Assembly: GCF_002215215.1 (NCBI RefSeq)
Contig: NZ_CP018632.1
Coordinates: forward strand, 6,630,501-6,694,500
Reading direction: 5' to 3'
DNA from: Granulosicoccus antarcticus IMCC3135
Lineage (GTDB): Bacteria; Pseudomonadota; Gammaproteobacteria; Granulosicoccales; Granulosicoccaceae
Length of the DNA stretch: 64,000 nucleotides
Shown here: in pieces, positions 26,457-36,630 of the stretch
Layout of the letters: each line of letters begins with the position of its first letter
Position numbering within the stretch: position 1 is the stretch's first letter
Made by a program: the position numbers and the translations under genes
The notes under the pieces: model-generated
The model's input: only the letters and a program-made list of their open reading frames with translations
What the model was told of the DNA's origin: nothing
Databases searched by the model: none

Positions 26457-29255
26457 TCAAGCTAGCTTGCCGTGGCAGTTCTTGTATTTCTTGCCAGAAC
26501 CGCACGGGCACGGCTCGTTACGTCCAACCTTCGGCTCATCTCGACGAACAGGTTGTGCCGGTACTGCCTCATCTTCTTCAGCAGCGTCGACGGCCGCATC
26601 CCGCGCTGCGGCCGCAGCAGCGATTGCCGCAGCTTCTGCCTCACCGGACAGTGCACTGGCAACTTCCCGGTGCTCATAACTGACCTGGGTTGACTGGGCA
26701 GGCGCCTGACGGGCCTCCTCGGCCTGTGCCTGAGCTTCTTCGACTTGCTCAGGGTTGCGTACCTGCACCTTGCTGAGCACGGTCACCACCTGAGCCTTGT
26801 ATTCGCCCAGCATGGTGGTGAACAGCTCGAACGCTTCACGCTTGTATTCCTGCTTCGGGTTTTTCTGTGCGTAACCGCGCAAGCCGACGCTCTGACGCAG
26901 GTAATCCATACCGGCCAGATGTTCTTTCCAGCTGTCATCCAGAGCCTGCAAAGAGACATATCGTTCAAAGTTGCGCAGACCTTCAGCCCCGGCAGTCGAC
27001 TCCTTGTTGTCGTAGTCTTCTACCAATCCTGCCATGATACGAACCGTGATGTCCTCATCTGGCAAATTAGGCTCTTCCACCAGCCAGGCTTTCACATCAA
27101 AGTCCTGATTGGTCATGCTCTTGAGCTCAGCTTGCAGACCGTCCAGATCCCAGACCTCTTCCAGCGAGTTGGGTGGAATATAGCGTGTGATGATGTCAGG
27201 AACAATTTCCTCACGCAGCTCATCAATCAGATCACGCATGTTCTCGGTTTCCATGAGCTCATTGCGCTGCTCATAAACCACTTTACGTTGATCGTTGGCC
27301 ACATCATCGTATTCGAGCAAGTTCTTGCGCATATCGAAGTTATGCCCTTCAACCTTGCGCTGAGCATTCTCGATCGCCTTGGTGACCCAGGGATGCTCGA
27401 TGGCCTCACCCTCTTCCATACCCAGTTTCTGCATCAGGTTACTGACGCGCTCACTGGCGAAGATGCGCATCAGGCTATCTTCCAGCGACAGATAGAAACG
27501 AGTGGAACCCGGATCGCCCTGACGGCCTGATCGACCACGTAACTGATTATCGATACGACGCGATTCGTGCCGCTCTGTACCAATGATATGCAGCCCGCCA
27601 GATGTCAGGACCTCATCGTGCCGTTTTTGCCATTCACCCTTGATCGATGAAGAGCTCTCTGCGGCAGTCGCTGCATCACCGGCCGCGGTAATCAGTGCCG
27701 ACAATTCAGCTTCCAGACTGCCACCCAGCACGATGTCAGTACCACGACCTGCCATGTTGGTAGCGATGGTCACAGCACCGGGTCGTCCCGCATTTTCAAT
27801 GATGTTGGCTTCACGTTCGTGCTGCTTGGCATTCAGCACTTCATGCTTGATGTCTTTCTGCTTGAGCAAACCGGACAGATATTCAGACGTTTCGATGGAG
27901 GTAGTACCCACCAGTACCGGCTGCTGCCGCTTGGCGCAATCTTCGATATCTTCGATAATGGCGTCGTACTTTTCACGTTGAGTCAGGAAGACAAGGTCAG
28001 CCTTGTCGTTACGCACCATGGGACGGTGAGTAGGTATGACGACAACCTCCAGACCGTAGATGGACTGGAATTCAAACGCTTCTGTATCAGCCGTACCGGT
28101 CATGCCAGCCAGCTTCTCGTACAGACGGAAATAATTCTGGAAAGTAATGGATGCCAGCGTTTGATTTTCGCGCTGTATCGTCACTTTCTCCTTGGATTCA
28201 ATGGCCTGGTGCAGACCTTCCGACCAACGACGTCCGGGCATCGTACGACCGGTGAACTCGTCAACGATGACGATCTGGTCGTTACTGACAATATAGTCAA
28301 TGTCCTTCCGGTAAATGGAGTGCGCTCGCAGGGCCGCATTCAGATGGTGCAGAACCGCGATATTGGTGGAGTCGTACAGACTGCTGTTCTCGGCCAGAAT
28401 TTCCTGTTCTGTCAGGATCTCTTCGACTCGCTCCATGCCTGATTCGGTCAGGTGAACCTGCTTGCCTTTTTCATCGACAGAATAGTCACCCTCACTTTCC
28501 TCATCGGCTGCACGTACCAGAATGGGCACCACTGCATCCAGCTTGTCGTAGAGCGCGCTATCGCCGTCTGCAGGACCCGAGATGATCAGCGGTGTACGTG
28601 CCTCATCGATAAGAATGGAATCCACTTCATCGATGATGGCGTAGTTGAGACCGCGCTGTACACGCTGATCGGGGCTATGCGCCATGTTGTCGCGCAGGTA
28701 GTCAAAACCGAATTCGTTGTTAGTGCCGTAAGTGATGTCACAGGCATAGGCGGCTCGCCGCGCATCAGTGGCCAGACCACCAACGATGATGCCAACGCTC
28801 AGGCCCAGAAAGCCATATAGCTTGGTCATCCACTCGGCATCACGTTGCGCCAGGTAGTCGTTGACGGTGATGACATGAACGCCCTTGCCTGCCAGTGCAT
28901 TCAGATAAACCGCCGAGGTGGCTACCAGCGTCTTGCCTTCACCGGTTCGCATCTCGGCGATCTTGTTGTTGTTGAGAACCATGCCACCAATAAGCTGAAC
29001 ATCGAAATGGCGCATGCCCAGAGCACGCTTGCCCGCTTCCCGAGCGACCGCAAAGGCCTCAGGCAGCAAGGACTCCAGAGTGGCGCCTGCGGCGATCCTC
29101 TCTCTGAATTCGACAGTCTTGGCGGCCAGATCTTCATCGGTCAGAGACTGCATACCAGCCTCATGAGCGTTGATCGCATCGACGTTCTTCGTGAGACGCT
29201 TAACGGTGCGATCGTTACTGCTGCCGACGATTTTCTTGACCAGATTAGCTAACAT
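26457..29255 (-). CDS. secA: Preprotein translocase ATPase SecA
   Basis: Motor of Sec export, 932 residues. NBD1 has Walker [13 protein letters not shown] and the [13 protein letters not shown] Walker B; the peptide-crosslinking domain, NBD2 ([29 protein letters not shown]) and helical scaffold follow. The C-terminus has an alanine-rich linker and the SecB/zinc-binding tail with [20 protein letters not shown] at 29255 is chosen ([16 protein letters not shown] nine bases upstream); the frame is open 14 codons more. No secM gene precedes it; the leader instead has two hairpins. Confidence 0.97.
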   Translation of the reverse strand: MLANLVKKIVGSSNDRTVKRLTKNVDAINAHEAGMQSLTDEDLAAKTVEFRERIAAGATLESLLPEAFAVAREAGKRALGMRHFDVQLIGGMVLNNNKIAEMRTGEGKTLVATSAVYLNALAGKGVHVITVNDYLAQRDAEWMTKLYGFLGLSVGIIVGGLATDARRAAYACDITYGTNNEFGFDYLRDNMAHSPDQRVQRGLNYAIIDEVDSILIDEARTPLIISGPADGDSALYDKLDAVVPILVRAADEESEGDYSVDEKGKQVHLTESGMERVEEILTEQEILAENSSLYDSTNIAVLHHLNAALRAHSIYRKDIDYIVSNDQIVIVDEFTGRTMPGRRWSEGLHQAIESKEKVTIQRENQTLASITFQNYFRLYEKLAGMTGTADTEAFEFQSIYGLEVVVIPTHRPMVRNDKADLVFLTQREKYDAIIEDIEDCAKRQQPVLVGTTSIETSEYLSGLLKQKDIKHEVLNAKQHEREANIIENAGRPGAVTIATNMAGRGTDIVLGGSLEAELSALITAAGDAATAAESSSSIKGEWQKRHDEVLTSGGLHIIGTERHESRRIDNQLRGRSGRQGDPGSTRFYLSLEDSLMRIFASERVSNLMQKLGMEEGEAIEHPWVTKAIENAQRKVEGHNFDMRKNLLEYDDVANDQRKVVYEQRNELMETENMRDLIDELREEIVPDIITRYIPPNSLEEVWDLDGLQAELKSMTNQDFDVKAWLVEEPNLPDEDITVRIMAGLVEDYDNKESTAGAEGLRNFERYVSLQALDDSWKEHLAGMDYLRQSVGLRGYAQKNPKQEYKREAFELFTTMLGEYKAQVVTVLSKVQVRNPEQVEEAQAQAEEARQAPAQSTQVSYEHREVASALSGEAEAAAIAAAAAARDAAVDAAEEDEAVPAQPVRRDEPKVGRNEPCPCGSGKKYKNCHGKLA

Positions 29256-29272
29256 GAATACGGACCTTGATG

Positions 29273-29347
29273 GCAGCCTGTGGCTGCGGTTGTGCATCTG
29301 CGCTGGGTGCGGATGCTAAATACACGTCATGCCACCTGCGGCATGAC
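29273..29347 (-). promoter_or_regulatory. secA leader with two hairpins
   Basis: Two perfect inverted repeats lie in the transcribed leader: GTCATGCC/GGCATGAC (29326-29347, eight pairs, loop of six) and GCAGCC/GGCTGC (29273-29287, six pairs, loop of three). The second is just upstream of the AAGG ribosome-binding site. A role in translational control of secA is possible but unproven. Confidence 0.35.
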
Positions 29348-29352
29348 TCCTT

Positions 29353-29380
29353 ATTATGGCACTTAGGACTCACGAAACAA
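29353..29380 (-). promoter_or_regulatory. Possible secA promoter
   Basis: On the minus strand, TTGTTT (29380-29375) and CATAAT (29358-29353) are separated by 16 bases, a fair sigma-70 match about 100 bases upstream of the secA start. Confidence 0.4.
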
Positions 29381-29428
29381 TTAATTATCATTTTCAGTCG
29401 TCTCTGCATTCCGTGCAGCTCGCCATTT

Positions 29429-30418
29429 TCAGCGAATGTATAGCTGTGGATCAACAGTAAGACCGTTGTGCCTGACCTCCACATGTACGTGCGTTCCGGT
29501 CGATCGACCGGTTGAGCCCATGGTTGCAATGGACTGACCCTTCTTCACCAGACCTCCCAGCGGCACCAGCAACTGGCTATTGTGGGCGTACCGTGTCCGG
29601 AACCCATCAGCGTGTTCTAACTCCACCAGATTGCCATATCCACCATTCTTTCCCGAGTAGGTAACGATCCCGTCTGCCAGTGCCATGATCTTGCTGCCCG
29701 GGCGACTGGCCAGGTCCAAACCTGCATGCAATTGGCGACGTCCGGATAAAGGATCCACACGATAGCCGTAGCGCGAACTAACCCGCCCGTTGACAACAGG
29801 TAATCCCGAAACCCGGATATCAAAGGACTCACGCCTTTCACGAAAAACACTCAGCATCCTCGCTGACTGTTCCGAAATATGGACTAGCGCTTGTTTTACA
29901 AGCGGCAGGGCCTCGCTGATCACAGGTTCCTCAGCTCTGGCCAGCAAACTGGCCTGCCCCGGGAACAGCCTGTCACGCATTTCATTCGAAGACTCACGCT
30001 CCTCCTGATCATCCAATGCGGGCTTGAACATCATGTCCAGATCGAACTCACCATCATTCAACTCGGCAAGCTCTGCCAGACGCAAGAACATGACCCGCAA
30101 GCGCATCACTTCAGCCTGCAGCTTGCCCAGTTCCGCAGCCATAACTCTTTGCTGTATGGACTCCATTGCGTTGCCAGAGTCCATGGCAGACGCCAGCCTG
30201 GGTGTTGTCGCAACCGTCGCTACAGGCGAGGCTTGCCAGTTCGCCTGATTTGCTGCCATATAGCCCACGGCTGCACTGCCGCCAACCAGACAGACAAGCA
30301 AAATAGTTTGAGTCGTCGCCCTACCGTGTTTTAATCGCCATAGAGCAAACCTTGCCAACCTCAGACGCAGCTTGAATGGCATCCGACCGACACCAAATAG
30401 CGGTGAGTTTTTTTTCAT
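29429..30418 (-). CDS. M23-family metallopeptidase
   Basis: Membrane-anchored LytM-domain protein of about 329 residues. One N-terminal membrane helix (TQTILLVCLVGGSAAVGYMAA) precedes a helical region and a C-terminal M23 domain with SSRYGYRVDPLSGRRQLHAGLD, NGGYGNLVELEH and the catalytic HVHVEVRHNG. All zinc and catalytic positions I can recognise are present, so it is probably an active peptidoglycan endopeptidase. Its location between lpxC/dciA and secA is conserved in gammaproteobacteria. The ATG at 30418 shares bases with the divergent dciA start; a TTG five codons upstream and an ATG 12 codons downstream are alternatives. Confidence 0.88.
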   Translation of the reverse strand: MKKNSPLFGVGRMPFKLRLRLARFALWRLKHGRATTQTILLVCLVGGSAAVGYMAANQANWQASPVATVATTPRLASAMDSGNAMESIQQRVMAAELGKLQAEVMRLRVMFLRLAELAELNDGEFDLDMMFKPALDDQEERESSNEMRDRLFPGQASLLARAEEPVISEALPLVKQALVHISEQSARMLSVFRERRESFDIRVSGLPVVNGRVSSRYGYRVDPLSGRRQLHAGLDLASRPGSKIMALADGIVTYSGKNGGYGNLVELEHADGFRTRYAHNSQLLVPLGGLVKKGQSIATMGSTGRSTGTHVHVEVRHNGLTVDPQLYIR

Positions 30419-30911
30419 GAAATCATTCAGCAACCTGATCGATAGGGCGACTCGAACTGCGATGCAGCAAGATCGTCACATTAGGGAGGTGATTTCACGG
30501 ATTGTGCCAGCGACTACCCTGGCTCATATTCAGTTCTTCCGCATAGAAGGCGGCAGAATGAGGGTTACGGTGGATAATGCCGGCTGGATAACCAAATTAC
30601 GCTTCAGCGAACGGCAGATACTTGACGCGATGCGTGATCAAAAGCTGGATGTGATCACGATGAGCTTCCATGTGATGCCGGCTGAAATACCGGTGGCCCG
30701 CACCACACACAGAACGGCTAATCCTACGTCCAGTAACGCAGCGCGTTGCATCGCCTTGCTGGCGGCCAGTGCGGATGATCAGATGGGGGAGCCAGCGGCA
30801 CCTGCTTATAGAGCGAACTTGTCGCCCAGAAAATCAATCGTTCGACAAGGCGATGATCGACTTCGACAGGAGTTGCTGAAACTGGCAGCTCGTCTGAAAG
30901 AGGAAAAATGA
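30417..30911 (+). CDS. dciA: DUF721/DciA-family protein
   Basis: Protein of about 164 residues of the DciA (DUF721) family, the replicative-helicase loader or operator in bacteria that lack DnaC. The conserved KH-like core is LAHIQFFRIEGGRMRVTVDNAGWITKLRFSERQIL, followed by a long, likely disordered, basic C-terminal tail, as is normal. The preferred ATG at 30417 overlaps the ATG of the divergent M23 gene by two bases (CATG), and GGTGAG sits about ten bases upstream. A TTG at 30372 is in frame. The location next to lpxC and secA supports the assignment. Confidence 0.82.
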   Translation: MKSFSNLIDRATRTAMQQDRHIREVISRIVPATTLAHIQFFRIEGGRMRVTVDNAGWITKLRFSERQILDAMRDQKLDVITMSFHVMPAEIPVARTTHRTANPTSSNAARCIALLAASADDQMGEPAAPAYRANLSPRKSIVRQGDDRLRQELLKLAARLKEEK

Positions 30912-30989
30912 TTCCCTCTTCGATACAAGCCACCCAGCAGTTTATCCGCAGCAGATCAGTTTGATCCCGGGCGGACTTCAGACAGTCTG

Positions 30990-31913
30990 CTAGCCAGTCG
31001 CTTCGGACGGCTGCATGTAGGAAATGGGAGAGATGTTGGTGTTTTCACCTTCGAAAACCACTTCTTCCCACGACTGAGGCTGATTGAGAAGCTCACGTAC
31101 CAGCAGGTTATTAAGTGCATGACCCGCTTTATAGCCTTCGAATGAACCAATCAGGCTACGACCCAACAGATACAGGTCGCCGATAGCATCCAGAATCTTG
31201 TGCCGTACGAATTCGTTCTTGTAACGCAGGCCACCTTCATTCAGTACACGGTAGTCATCGAGGACGATGGCGTTTTCCATGCTGCCACCCAGAACCAGAT
31301 CACGTTTGCGCAGCTCTTCAATGTCGCGCATGAAACCAAAGGTGCGAGCACGGCTGATTTCCTTGACGAATGAGGTTGTGGAAAAATCCACTTCAGTCGT
31401 ACGACTGTCGCTTCGAAATGCTGGATGATCAAAATCGATGGTGAACTTGACCTTGAAGCCGTTGAAAGGCTCAAAGCGGGCCCATTTGTCATCGACGCGA
31501 ATTTCTATTGGCTTCTTGATGCGAATGAAACGCTTGGGAGCACTCTGCTCCTGAATGCCTGCAGACTGCACCAGAAAAACGAAAGGCGCGGCGCTACCAT
31601 CCATGATGGGGATTTCATCGGCACTGACGTCGACATTGCAGTTGTCCACACCCAGACCCGCCAGAGCGGCCATCAGATGCTCGATGGTGGATACGCGGAT
31701 GCCGTCGCTGTTGTACAGCGAAGTTGCCAGTTCAGTAGTTCTGACACCCAGAGCATCATTTTTGATAACTGCAGCGGGTGAAAGATCGGTACGACGGAAC
31801 ACGATGCCCGCATTGACAGGTGCCGGACTCAAGGTCAGGTAGATTTTCTTACCCGTGTGTAGACCAACGCCTGTTGCACGAATCGAATTCTTTAAGGTTC
31901 TTTGTCGTATCAC
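30990..31913 (-). CDS. lpxC: UDP-3-O-acyl-N-acetylglucosamine deacetylase
   Basis: LpxC, 307 residues, the zinc deacetylase that commits the cell to lipid A synthesis. It starts at GTG 31913 ([21 protein letters not shown]) with AGGA seven bases upstream; the open frame runs 17 codons further but the family starts here. Zinc and active-site motifs are present: [17 protein letters not shown] and [15 protein letters not shown]. It lies downstream of ftsZ as the last gene of the dcw region, separated from it by a probable terminator. Confidence 0.97.
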   Translation of the reverse strand: MIRQRTLKNSIRATGVGLHTGKKIYLTLSPAPVNAGIVFRRTDLSPAAVIKNDALGVRTTELATSLYNSDGIRVSTIEHLMAALAGLGVDNCNVDVSADEIPIMDGSAAPFVFLVQSAGIQEQSAPKRFIRIKKPIEIRVDDKWARFEPFNGFKVKFTIDFDHPAFRSDSRTTEVDFSTTSFVKEISRARTFGFMRDIEELRKRDLVLGGSMENAIVLDDYRVLNEGGLRYKNEFVRHKILDAIGDLYLLGRSLIGSFEGYKAGHALNNLLVRELLNQPQSWEEVVFEGENTNISPISYMQPSEATG

Positions 31914-32092
31914 GATGTAATCCTGCTGCAACCGGGAAAGCTTGCCTGCTCTTGTATATAGCACTTCCAGCCAACTTTACAGGGCTAAAAGAGACAATAA
32001 CGACATTGGCAATCAAAACCGCTCGCTATCTACAATGCCTGTCGGTCACGAATGACAAACTGAGTAGGTAGCGTCCATTGTCGAGGCGAGTT

Positions 32093-32128
32093 TAAAACGC
32101 TCTCGGGAGTACCTGGATGGGTACCCCC
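32093..32128 (-). terminator. Probable ftsZ terminator
   Basis: On the minus strand a nine-pair stem (GGGGGTACC / GGTACTCCC with one G-T pair, six-base loop) is followed shortly by CGTTTTAAA. It lies about 70 bases after the ftsZ stop. The 283-base gap between ftsZ and lpxC otherwise holds no gene. Confidence 0.5.
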
Positions 32129-32196
32129 TTGAACCTCGAGAATGTTACTGGATAAACCGACGTCCTGCGCGAACCTTAAGGACGTGTAATGCCTGT

Positions 32197-33408
32197 TTAG
32201 TCGGCTTGTCGGCGTAAAAATGCTGGAATATCGAGGTACTCCACATCATGGCCACTATTACCAGAGCCTGTTCCCTGACCAGCGCCACGTGGATTCTTGC
32301 GAATCACAGAAGGCTTGTCATAACTGGCATAAGGAGACTGTCCCGCGCCCGCAGTGTTACCACCACCAGCCTGACCGTAGTTACCGCCACTACCGACAGT
32401 TGAACGTTGCTGTACAGCTTGCTGAACAGAACGCAACTGATGATTCTGGGAGTGCTGACCAAGGCCAGTTGCCACGACAGTTACGCGCAGCTCACCTTCA
32501 AGCGACTCGTCAATGGCGGTACCGACAACAACAGTTGCATCGTCTGCGGCAAAAGAACGAACCACGTTACCTACTTCTTCGAATTCACCAATAGCCATGT
32601 CAAGACCGGCTGTAATGTTAACCAGGATACCGCGTGCACCGGCCAGGTCAATATCTTCAAGAAGAGGACTGGAGATAGCCATTTCTGCGGCTTCAGTGGC
32701 GCGATCATCACCGCGTCCAACACCAGAACCCATCATTGCCAGACCCATTTCACTCATGACAGTACGAACGTCCGCGAAATCGACGTTGATCAGGCCAGGG
32801 TTGGTGATCAGTTCGGCAATACCTTGCACTGCTCCGCGCAGAACATCGTTGGCCGCTTTGAATGCATCCAGCAGGCTGATGTTCTTGCCCAATACAGACA
32901 GCAGCTTCTCGTTCGGGATAGTGATCAGAGAATCAACGTGGCCGCGCAGCTCTTCAATACCCTGCTCAGCGGTACGCATGCGCTTGTTGCCTTCGAAAGG
33001 AAAAGGCTTGGTGACAACAGCCACTGTAAGAACACCCATTTCACGCGCAATCTGTGCAACTACAGGAATCGCACCAGTACCTGTACCGCCACCCATGCCG
33101 GCCGTGATGAACAACATGTCAGTACCTTCGATGAGGTCCTGGATGCGGTCACGATCTTCCATTGCTGCCTGACGACCGATTTCCGGATTGGCGCCAGCAC
33201 CCAAACCTTTAGTGATGCTCTGGCCAATGTGCAGGACTGTCTGGGCATGCATGCCCTTCAGCGCTTGTGCATCTGTATTGGCGCAAATAAAATCAACACC
33301 TTCGATACCGGACAGCACCATGTGCTGAACTGCATTGCTACCGCCGCCGCCGACACCGATCAGCTTGATAACGGGGGAGTCATTGATAGAGTCAACAAGT
33401 TCAAACAT
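32197..33408 (-). CDS. ftsZ: Cell division GTPase FtsZ
   Basis: Tubulin-like division protein, 403 residues. It has the N-terminal GVGGGGSNAV, the GTP-binding signature GGGTGTGA, the T7-loop NVDFADVR and the C-terminal conserved peptide DIPAFLRRQAD used by FtsA and ZipA. The variable linker is Gln/Gly-rich (QAGGGNTAGAGQ). AGGAG lies nine bases before the ATG. It is separated from ftsA by 150 bases, which could hold an extra ftsZ promoter, though I do not see a clear one. Confidence 0.98.
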   Translation of the reverse strand: MFELVDSINDSPVIKLIGVGGGGSNAVQHMVLSGIEGVDFICANTDAQALKGMHAQTVLHIGQSITKGLGAGANPEIGRQAAMEDRDRIQDLIEGTDMLFITAGMGGGTGTGAIPVVAQIAREMGVLTVAVVTKPFPFEGNKRMRTAEQGIEELRGHVDSLITIPNEKLLSVLGKNISLLDAFKAANDVLRGAVQGIAELITNPGLINVDFADVRTVMSEMGLAMMGSGVGRGDDRATEAAEMAISSPLLEDIDLAGARGILVNITAGLDMAIGEFEEVGNVVRSFAADDATVVVGTAIDESLEGELRVTVVATGLGQHSQNHQLRSVQQAVQQRSTVGSGGNYGQAGGGNTAGAGQSPYASYDKPSVIRKNPRGAGQGTGSGNSGHDVEYLDIPAFLRRQAD

Positions 33409-33558
33409 TTCTAAATTCTCCTAATCTTAAGTTATATATAAGTTGTTACGTTCTCATTGCGATCGGAATCTTTGTTCCGTTTTCGCTCCCGAATACTACA
33501 AAACTGCCAAACATTGAAAAACTGATCGAACTGCAATTCTTTACTGAAAACCTGTCTG

Positions 33559-34797
33559 CTAGAAACTTCGTCGTATCCAACCGATAAATTGCTTGAGCAA
33601 TCCTTCATGACTGCTTTTTTCTATCGGTTTGTTACGCGGTGTCTTGCGACTGAGCTGGCCATACAACAGTAGCCCTATCCCGGTTGCATGTATCGGGTTA
33701 CGAGTTACCTCGGACAGTCCATTGACATGCTGCGGTACTCCTATCCTGACTGGCATGTGAAAAATCTCTTCAGCCAGCTCCACAACACCTTCCATTTTTG
33801 AAGTCCCTCCGGTCAATACAACACCAGCAGCACAGGCATCTTCAAAGCCGCTGCGCCTGAGTTCATTCTGAACCAGTCCCAGCAGTTCCTCGTATCGCGG
33901 CTCTACGACTTCCGCAAGTGTCTGTCTTGCCAGGCGGCGCGCATTGCGATCGCCAACACCTGGCACTTCGATCATGTCGTCCGGGCTTGCCAGTTGGCGC
34001 AGCGCACAGGCGTACTTGACCTTGATCTCTTCAGCAAATTGCGTGGGTGTACGAAAAGCCACGGCAATGTCGTTAGTCACTTGATCACCGGCGACGGGGA
34101 TAACCGCCGTATGGCGAATAGCGCCTTCGGTAAAAATGGCAATGTCGGTTGTACCACCACCCATGTCTACCAGCAATACACCCAGATCACGTTCATCATC
34201 GGTCAATACCGCGTGGCTGGATGCCAATTGTTCAAGGATGACATCTTCCACTTCCAGATTACAGCGCTGAATGCACTTGGCAATATTCTGCGACGCACTG
34301 ATGGAACCTGTGACCAGATGCACCTTGGCTTCCAGCCGTACACCGGACATACCGACAGGCTGGTGAATACCGTCCTGATTATCAATGATGAACTCCTGCG
34401 GCAATACATGCAGAATTCTCTGGTCTGCAGGGATGGCTACGGCTCTGGCAGCATCGACCACTCGATCCACATCGTCTTGCTCGACTTCAGAGTTCTTGAT
34501 AGCAACAATGCCGTGCGAGTTGAGACTCTTTATATGGGAGCCTGCAATGCCTGCAAACACTGAGCGTATCTCGACGCCAGCCATGCGCTCGGCTTCTTCC
34601 ACAGCCTTGCCAATCGCATTGACAGTGCTCTCGATATTGATGACCACGCCCTTCTTGAGGCCCTGCGACGGGTGCGAGCCGATCGCGATCAATTCGATCT
34701 CGTCGTTTTCATCGATCTCCGCAACGAGTGCGACGATCTTCGACGTGCCGATATCCAGTCCGACGATCATCTGTTTGTCTGGTGTTGTAGCAACCAT
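33559..34797 (-). CDS. ftsA: Cell division protein FtsA
   Basis: Actin-like membrane tether of the Z ring, 412 residues. Phosphate-binding segments are VGLDIGTSKIVALV and LLVDMGGGTTDIA; the adenosine motif is VVLTGGTSKMEGV. The C-terminal amphipathic membrane helix is present (GLLKQFIGWIRRSF). ATG 34797 is preferred to a GTG directly before it. It starts 13 bases after the ftsQ stop. Confidence 0.97.
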   Translation of the reverse strand: MVATTPDKQMIVGLDIGTSKIVALVAEIDENDEIELIAIGSHPSQGLKKGVVINIESTVNAIGKAVEEAERMAGVEIRSVFAGIAGSHIKSLNSHGIVAIKNSEVEQDDVDRVVDAARAVAIPADQRILHVLPQEFIIDNQDGIHQPVGMSGVRLEAKVHLVTGSISASQNIAKCIQRCNLEVEDVILEQLASSHAVLTDDERDLGVLLVDMGGGTTDIAIFTEGAIRHTAVIPVAGDQVTNDIAVAFRTPTQFAEEIKVKYACALRQLASPDDMIEVPGVGDRNARRLARQTLAEVVEPRYEELLGLVQNELRRSGFEDACAAGVVLTGGTSKMEGVVELAEEIFHMPVRIGVPQHVNGLSEVTRNPIHATGIGLLLYGQLSRKTPRNKPIEKSSHEGLLKQFIGWIRRSF

Positions 34798-34810
34798 CAC
34801 GATTTATTTT

Positions 34811-35674
34811 TCATTGCAAAGGCCCTTGTGGTACACCCGATGACTGATCACTCAGTTCACCGCTTGTACCGGTTTCTACACCGCCAAGGGCAAAACCGTT
34901 GCTATACCGCATATCAAAGATTGCGGTAGAGATAGCGGCGTGCCGTTCGATCTTCGCCTGCATTCGCTTGTAGACATCCAGAAAGCGCTGCATTCGAAGT
35001 TCCTGTTCTTCATATCCGAGTCGTACTGTGACTTGGTTGGACAGTACAAGGAGTTGAGATCCTCGTTCGTCTTCATCCAGTTTCTCCAACGTAAGTCCAA
35101 ACTGGGCAAGATCATGCTGATACTGACGAAAAGCATCAAACAATTCACTCTGCCGTCCTTCTGCTCCGCGTATCTCCGGAAGTTTGGCGAACACTTCACG
35201 CCACTGGTTATAACGCGGATCATCCAGCTGCAATTGCGGTGGTGCAAATACTTCCAGATGTTTACTGAGCAATTGATCATCATTCCAACGGGCACTGGGC
35301 TCGTGCTCTTCTACACGAACTTCCAACCGACTTGGCCAGATACGACTGACGCGTACTTGGGCCACCCATGGAAGAATTTCAATTGATTCTCGAACCTCAT
35401 CGATATCCAAGCCGTAAAAACCTTTACCGATATGTTGGCCTACTGATTCTTTCAAACTATTTCGATCCACATAGTCTACCGTTCCAAGTATATCTACATT
35501 ACTGACCGGAAAACGCTCTGGATTTTTGGCAAAGTTACTTACTGCAACGCTGACACCGACGAGTATCACAAAACCCAGTGCTCCGATTGACCAGCGAGTC
35601 ATTGAAGAGGGGCGACCGGCACGCCGTGGCAGCACAGGCCCACTACCCAGAAGTTGTGCTACCGGCTCACTCAT
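34811..35674 (-). CDS. ftsQ: Cell division protein FtsQ
   Basis: Bitopic divisome protein of 287 residues: a cytoplasmic tail, one helix (WSIGALGFVILVGVSVAV), the POTRA domain (FPVSNVDILGTVDYVDRNSLK...GFYGLDIDEVRESIEILPWVAQVRVSRIWPSRLEV) and the beta domain. The ATG at 35674 overlaps the ddl stop as ATGA; the longer open frame to 35803 lies inside ddl and is not used. It recruits FtsB/FtsL. Confidence 0.94.
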   Translation of the reverse strand: MSEPVAQLLGSGPVLPRRAGRPSSMTRWSIGALGFVILVGVSVAVSNFAKNPERFPVSNVDILGTVDYVDRNSLKESVGQHIGKGFYGLDIDEVRESIEILPWVAQVRVSRIWPSRLEVRVEEHEPSARWNDDQLLSKHLEVFAPPQLQLDDPRYNQWREVFAKLPEIRGAEGRQSELFDAFRQYQHDLAQFGLTLEKLDEDERGSQLLVLSNQVTVRLGYEEQELRMQRFLDVYKRMQAKIERHAAISTAIFDMRYSNGFALGGVETGTSGELSDQSSGVPQGPLQ

Positions 35675-36630
35675 GCGATCGACTCTTCCATGTCCAGGGT
35701 GTCGCTCAGGATCTGCAAACACAGTGTCGGGAAGTCCATACCTGCCTGGCGTGCGGCAATGGGCACCAGTGAATGACTGGTCATTCCAGGTGCTGTATTG
35801 CACTCGATGAAGTGGGCAACGCCTGCTTCATCAAGCATGAAATCCACACGCCCCCAGCCACGACAGCCCAATACCCGAAAAATATCCAATGCTGTTTCCT
35901 GAATGGAAGTCGCTACTGATTCAGGCAAATCAACCGGGCATTGGTAGACCGTGTTATCGGCAATATACTTGGCTTTATAGTCGTAGAACTCGTCTGCACC
36001 TTTCATGCTTACCAGTGGCAATGCCTCCTGCCCCAGTATGCCGGCTGTCACTTCAATGCCCAGCATGCGCTTTTCAACCAGCACCGGACCATACCGGCGA
36101 GCCTCAAGAAAAGCCGGTTCGAGCTGTTGCGGCTGATTGACCATGGCCACGCCAATACTCGAACCTTCAAGTGTGGGCTTGATCACAACCGGAAAGCCGA
36201 TTTGCGATGCAGCCTGTTCAGCCTCCTCCAGTGTAAAAACCTCGAAGGCCTCCGGAGTGGCAATGCCCTTGAGAGAAACCAGTCCCTTCGCGCGCCACTT
36301 ATCCATGCTCAAAGCTGATGCCAGAACACCACTACCGGTGTAGGGAATGCCTGCAAGCTCCAGCGCGCCCTGCACCATGCCATCTTCACCACCGCGCCCA
36401 TGCAGTATGAGAAAGGCTCGGTCAAAGCCGCCATCACTCAGTACCGCAGCGATATCACGTCCCGCATCAACCGCATGTGCATCAACGCCAGCAGATGTCA
36501 GCGAATCGAAAATCTGCTGACCGCTCATCAACGACACTTCCCGCTCGGCCGACCAGCCCCCCATGACCACAGCCACCTTGCCATAACGCTCTGGCAGGAC
36601 ATCGCTAGTCATATAAGTCGTTTCAACCAT
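35671..36630 (-). CDS. ddl: D-alanine--D-alanine ligase
   Basis: ATP-grasp ligase of 319 residues making the D-Ala-D-Ala dipeptide for MurF. Conserved parts are [63 protein letters not shown] and [15 protein letters not shown] 36630 has GAGG nine bases upstream and overlaps the end of murC by eight bases; upstream in-frame codons are inside murC. murB, present here in some relatives, is not in this cluster. Confidence 0.96.
   Translation of the reverse strand: MVETTYMTSDVLPERYGKVAVVMGGWSAEREVSLMSGQQIFDSLTSAGVDAHAVDAGRDIAAVLSDGGFDRAFLILHGRGGEDGMVQGALELAGIPYTGSGVLASALSMDKWRAKGLVSLKGIATPEAFEVFTLEEAEQAASQIGFPVVIKPTLEGSSIGVAMVNQPQQLEPAFLEARRYGPVLVEKRMLGIEVTAGILGQEALPLVSMKGADEFYDYKAKYIADNTVYQCPVDLPESVATSIQETALDIFRVLGCRGWGRVDFMLDEAGVAHFIECNTAPGMTSHSLVPIAARQAGMDFPTLCLQILSDTLDMEESIA

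Noticed and set aside
26745-27530. Plus-strand 261-codon open frame within secA.
   Set aside because: Antisense to conserved SecA sequence, no domain.
32407-33414. Plus-strand open frame of 335 codons covering most of ftsZ.
   Set aside because: Antisense to strongly conserved FtsZ; no known domain and high Cys/His/Thr content typical of a shadow.
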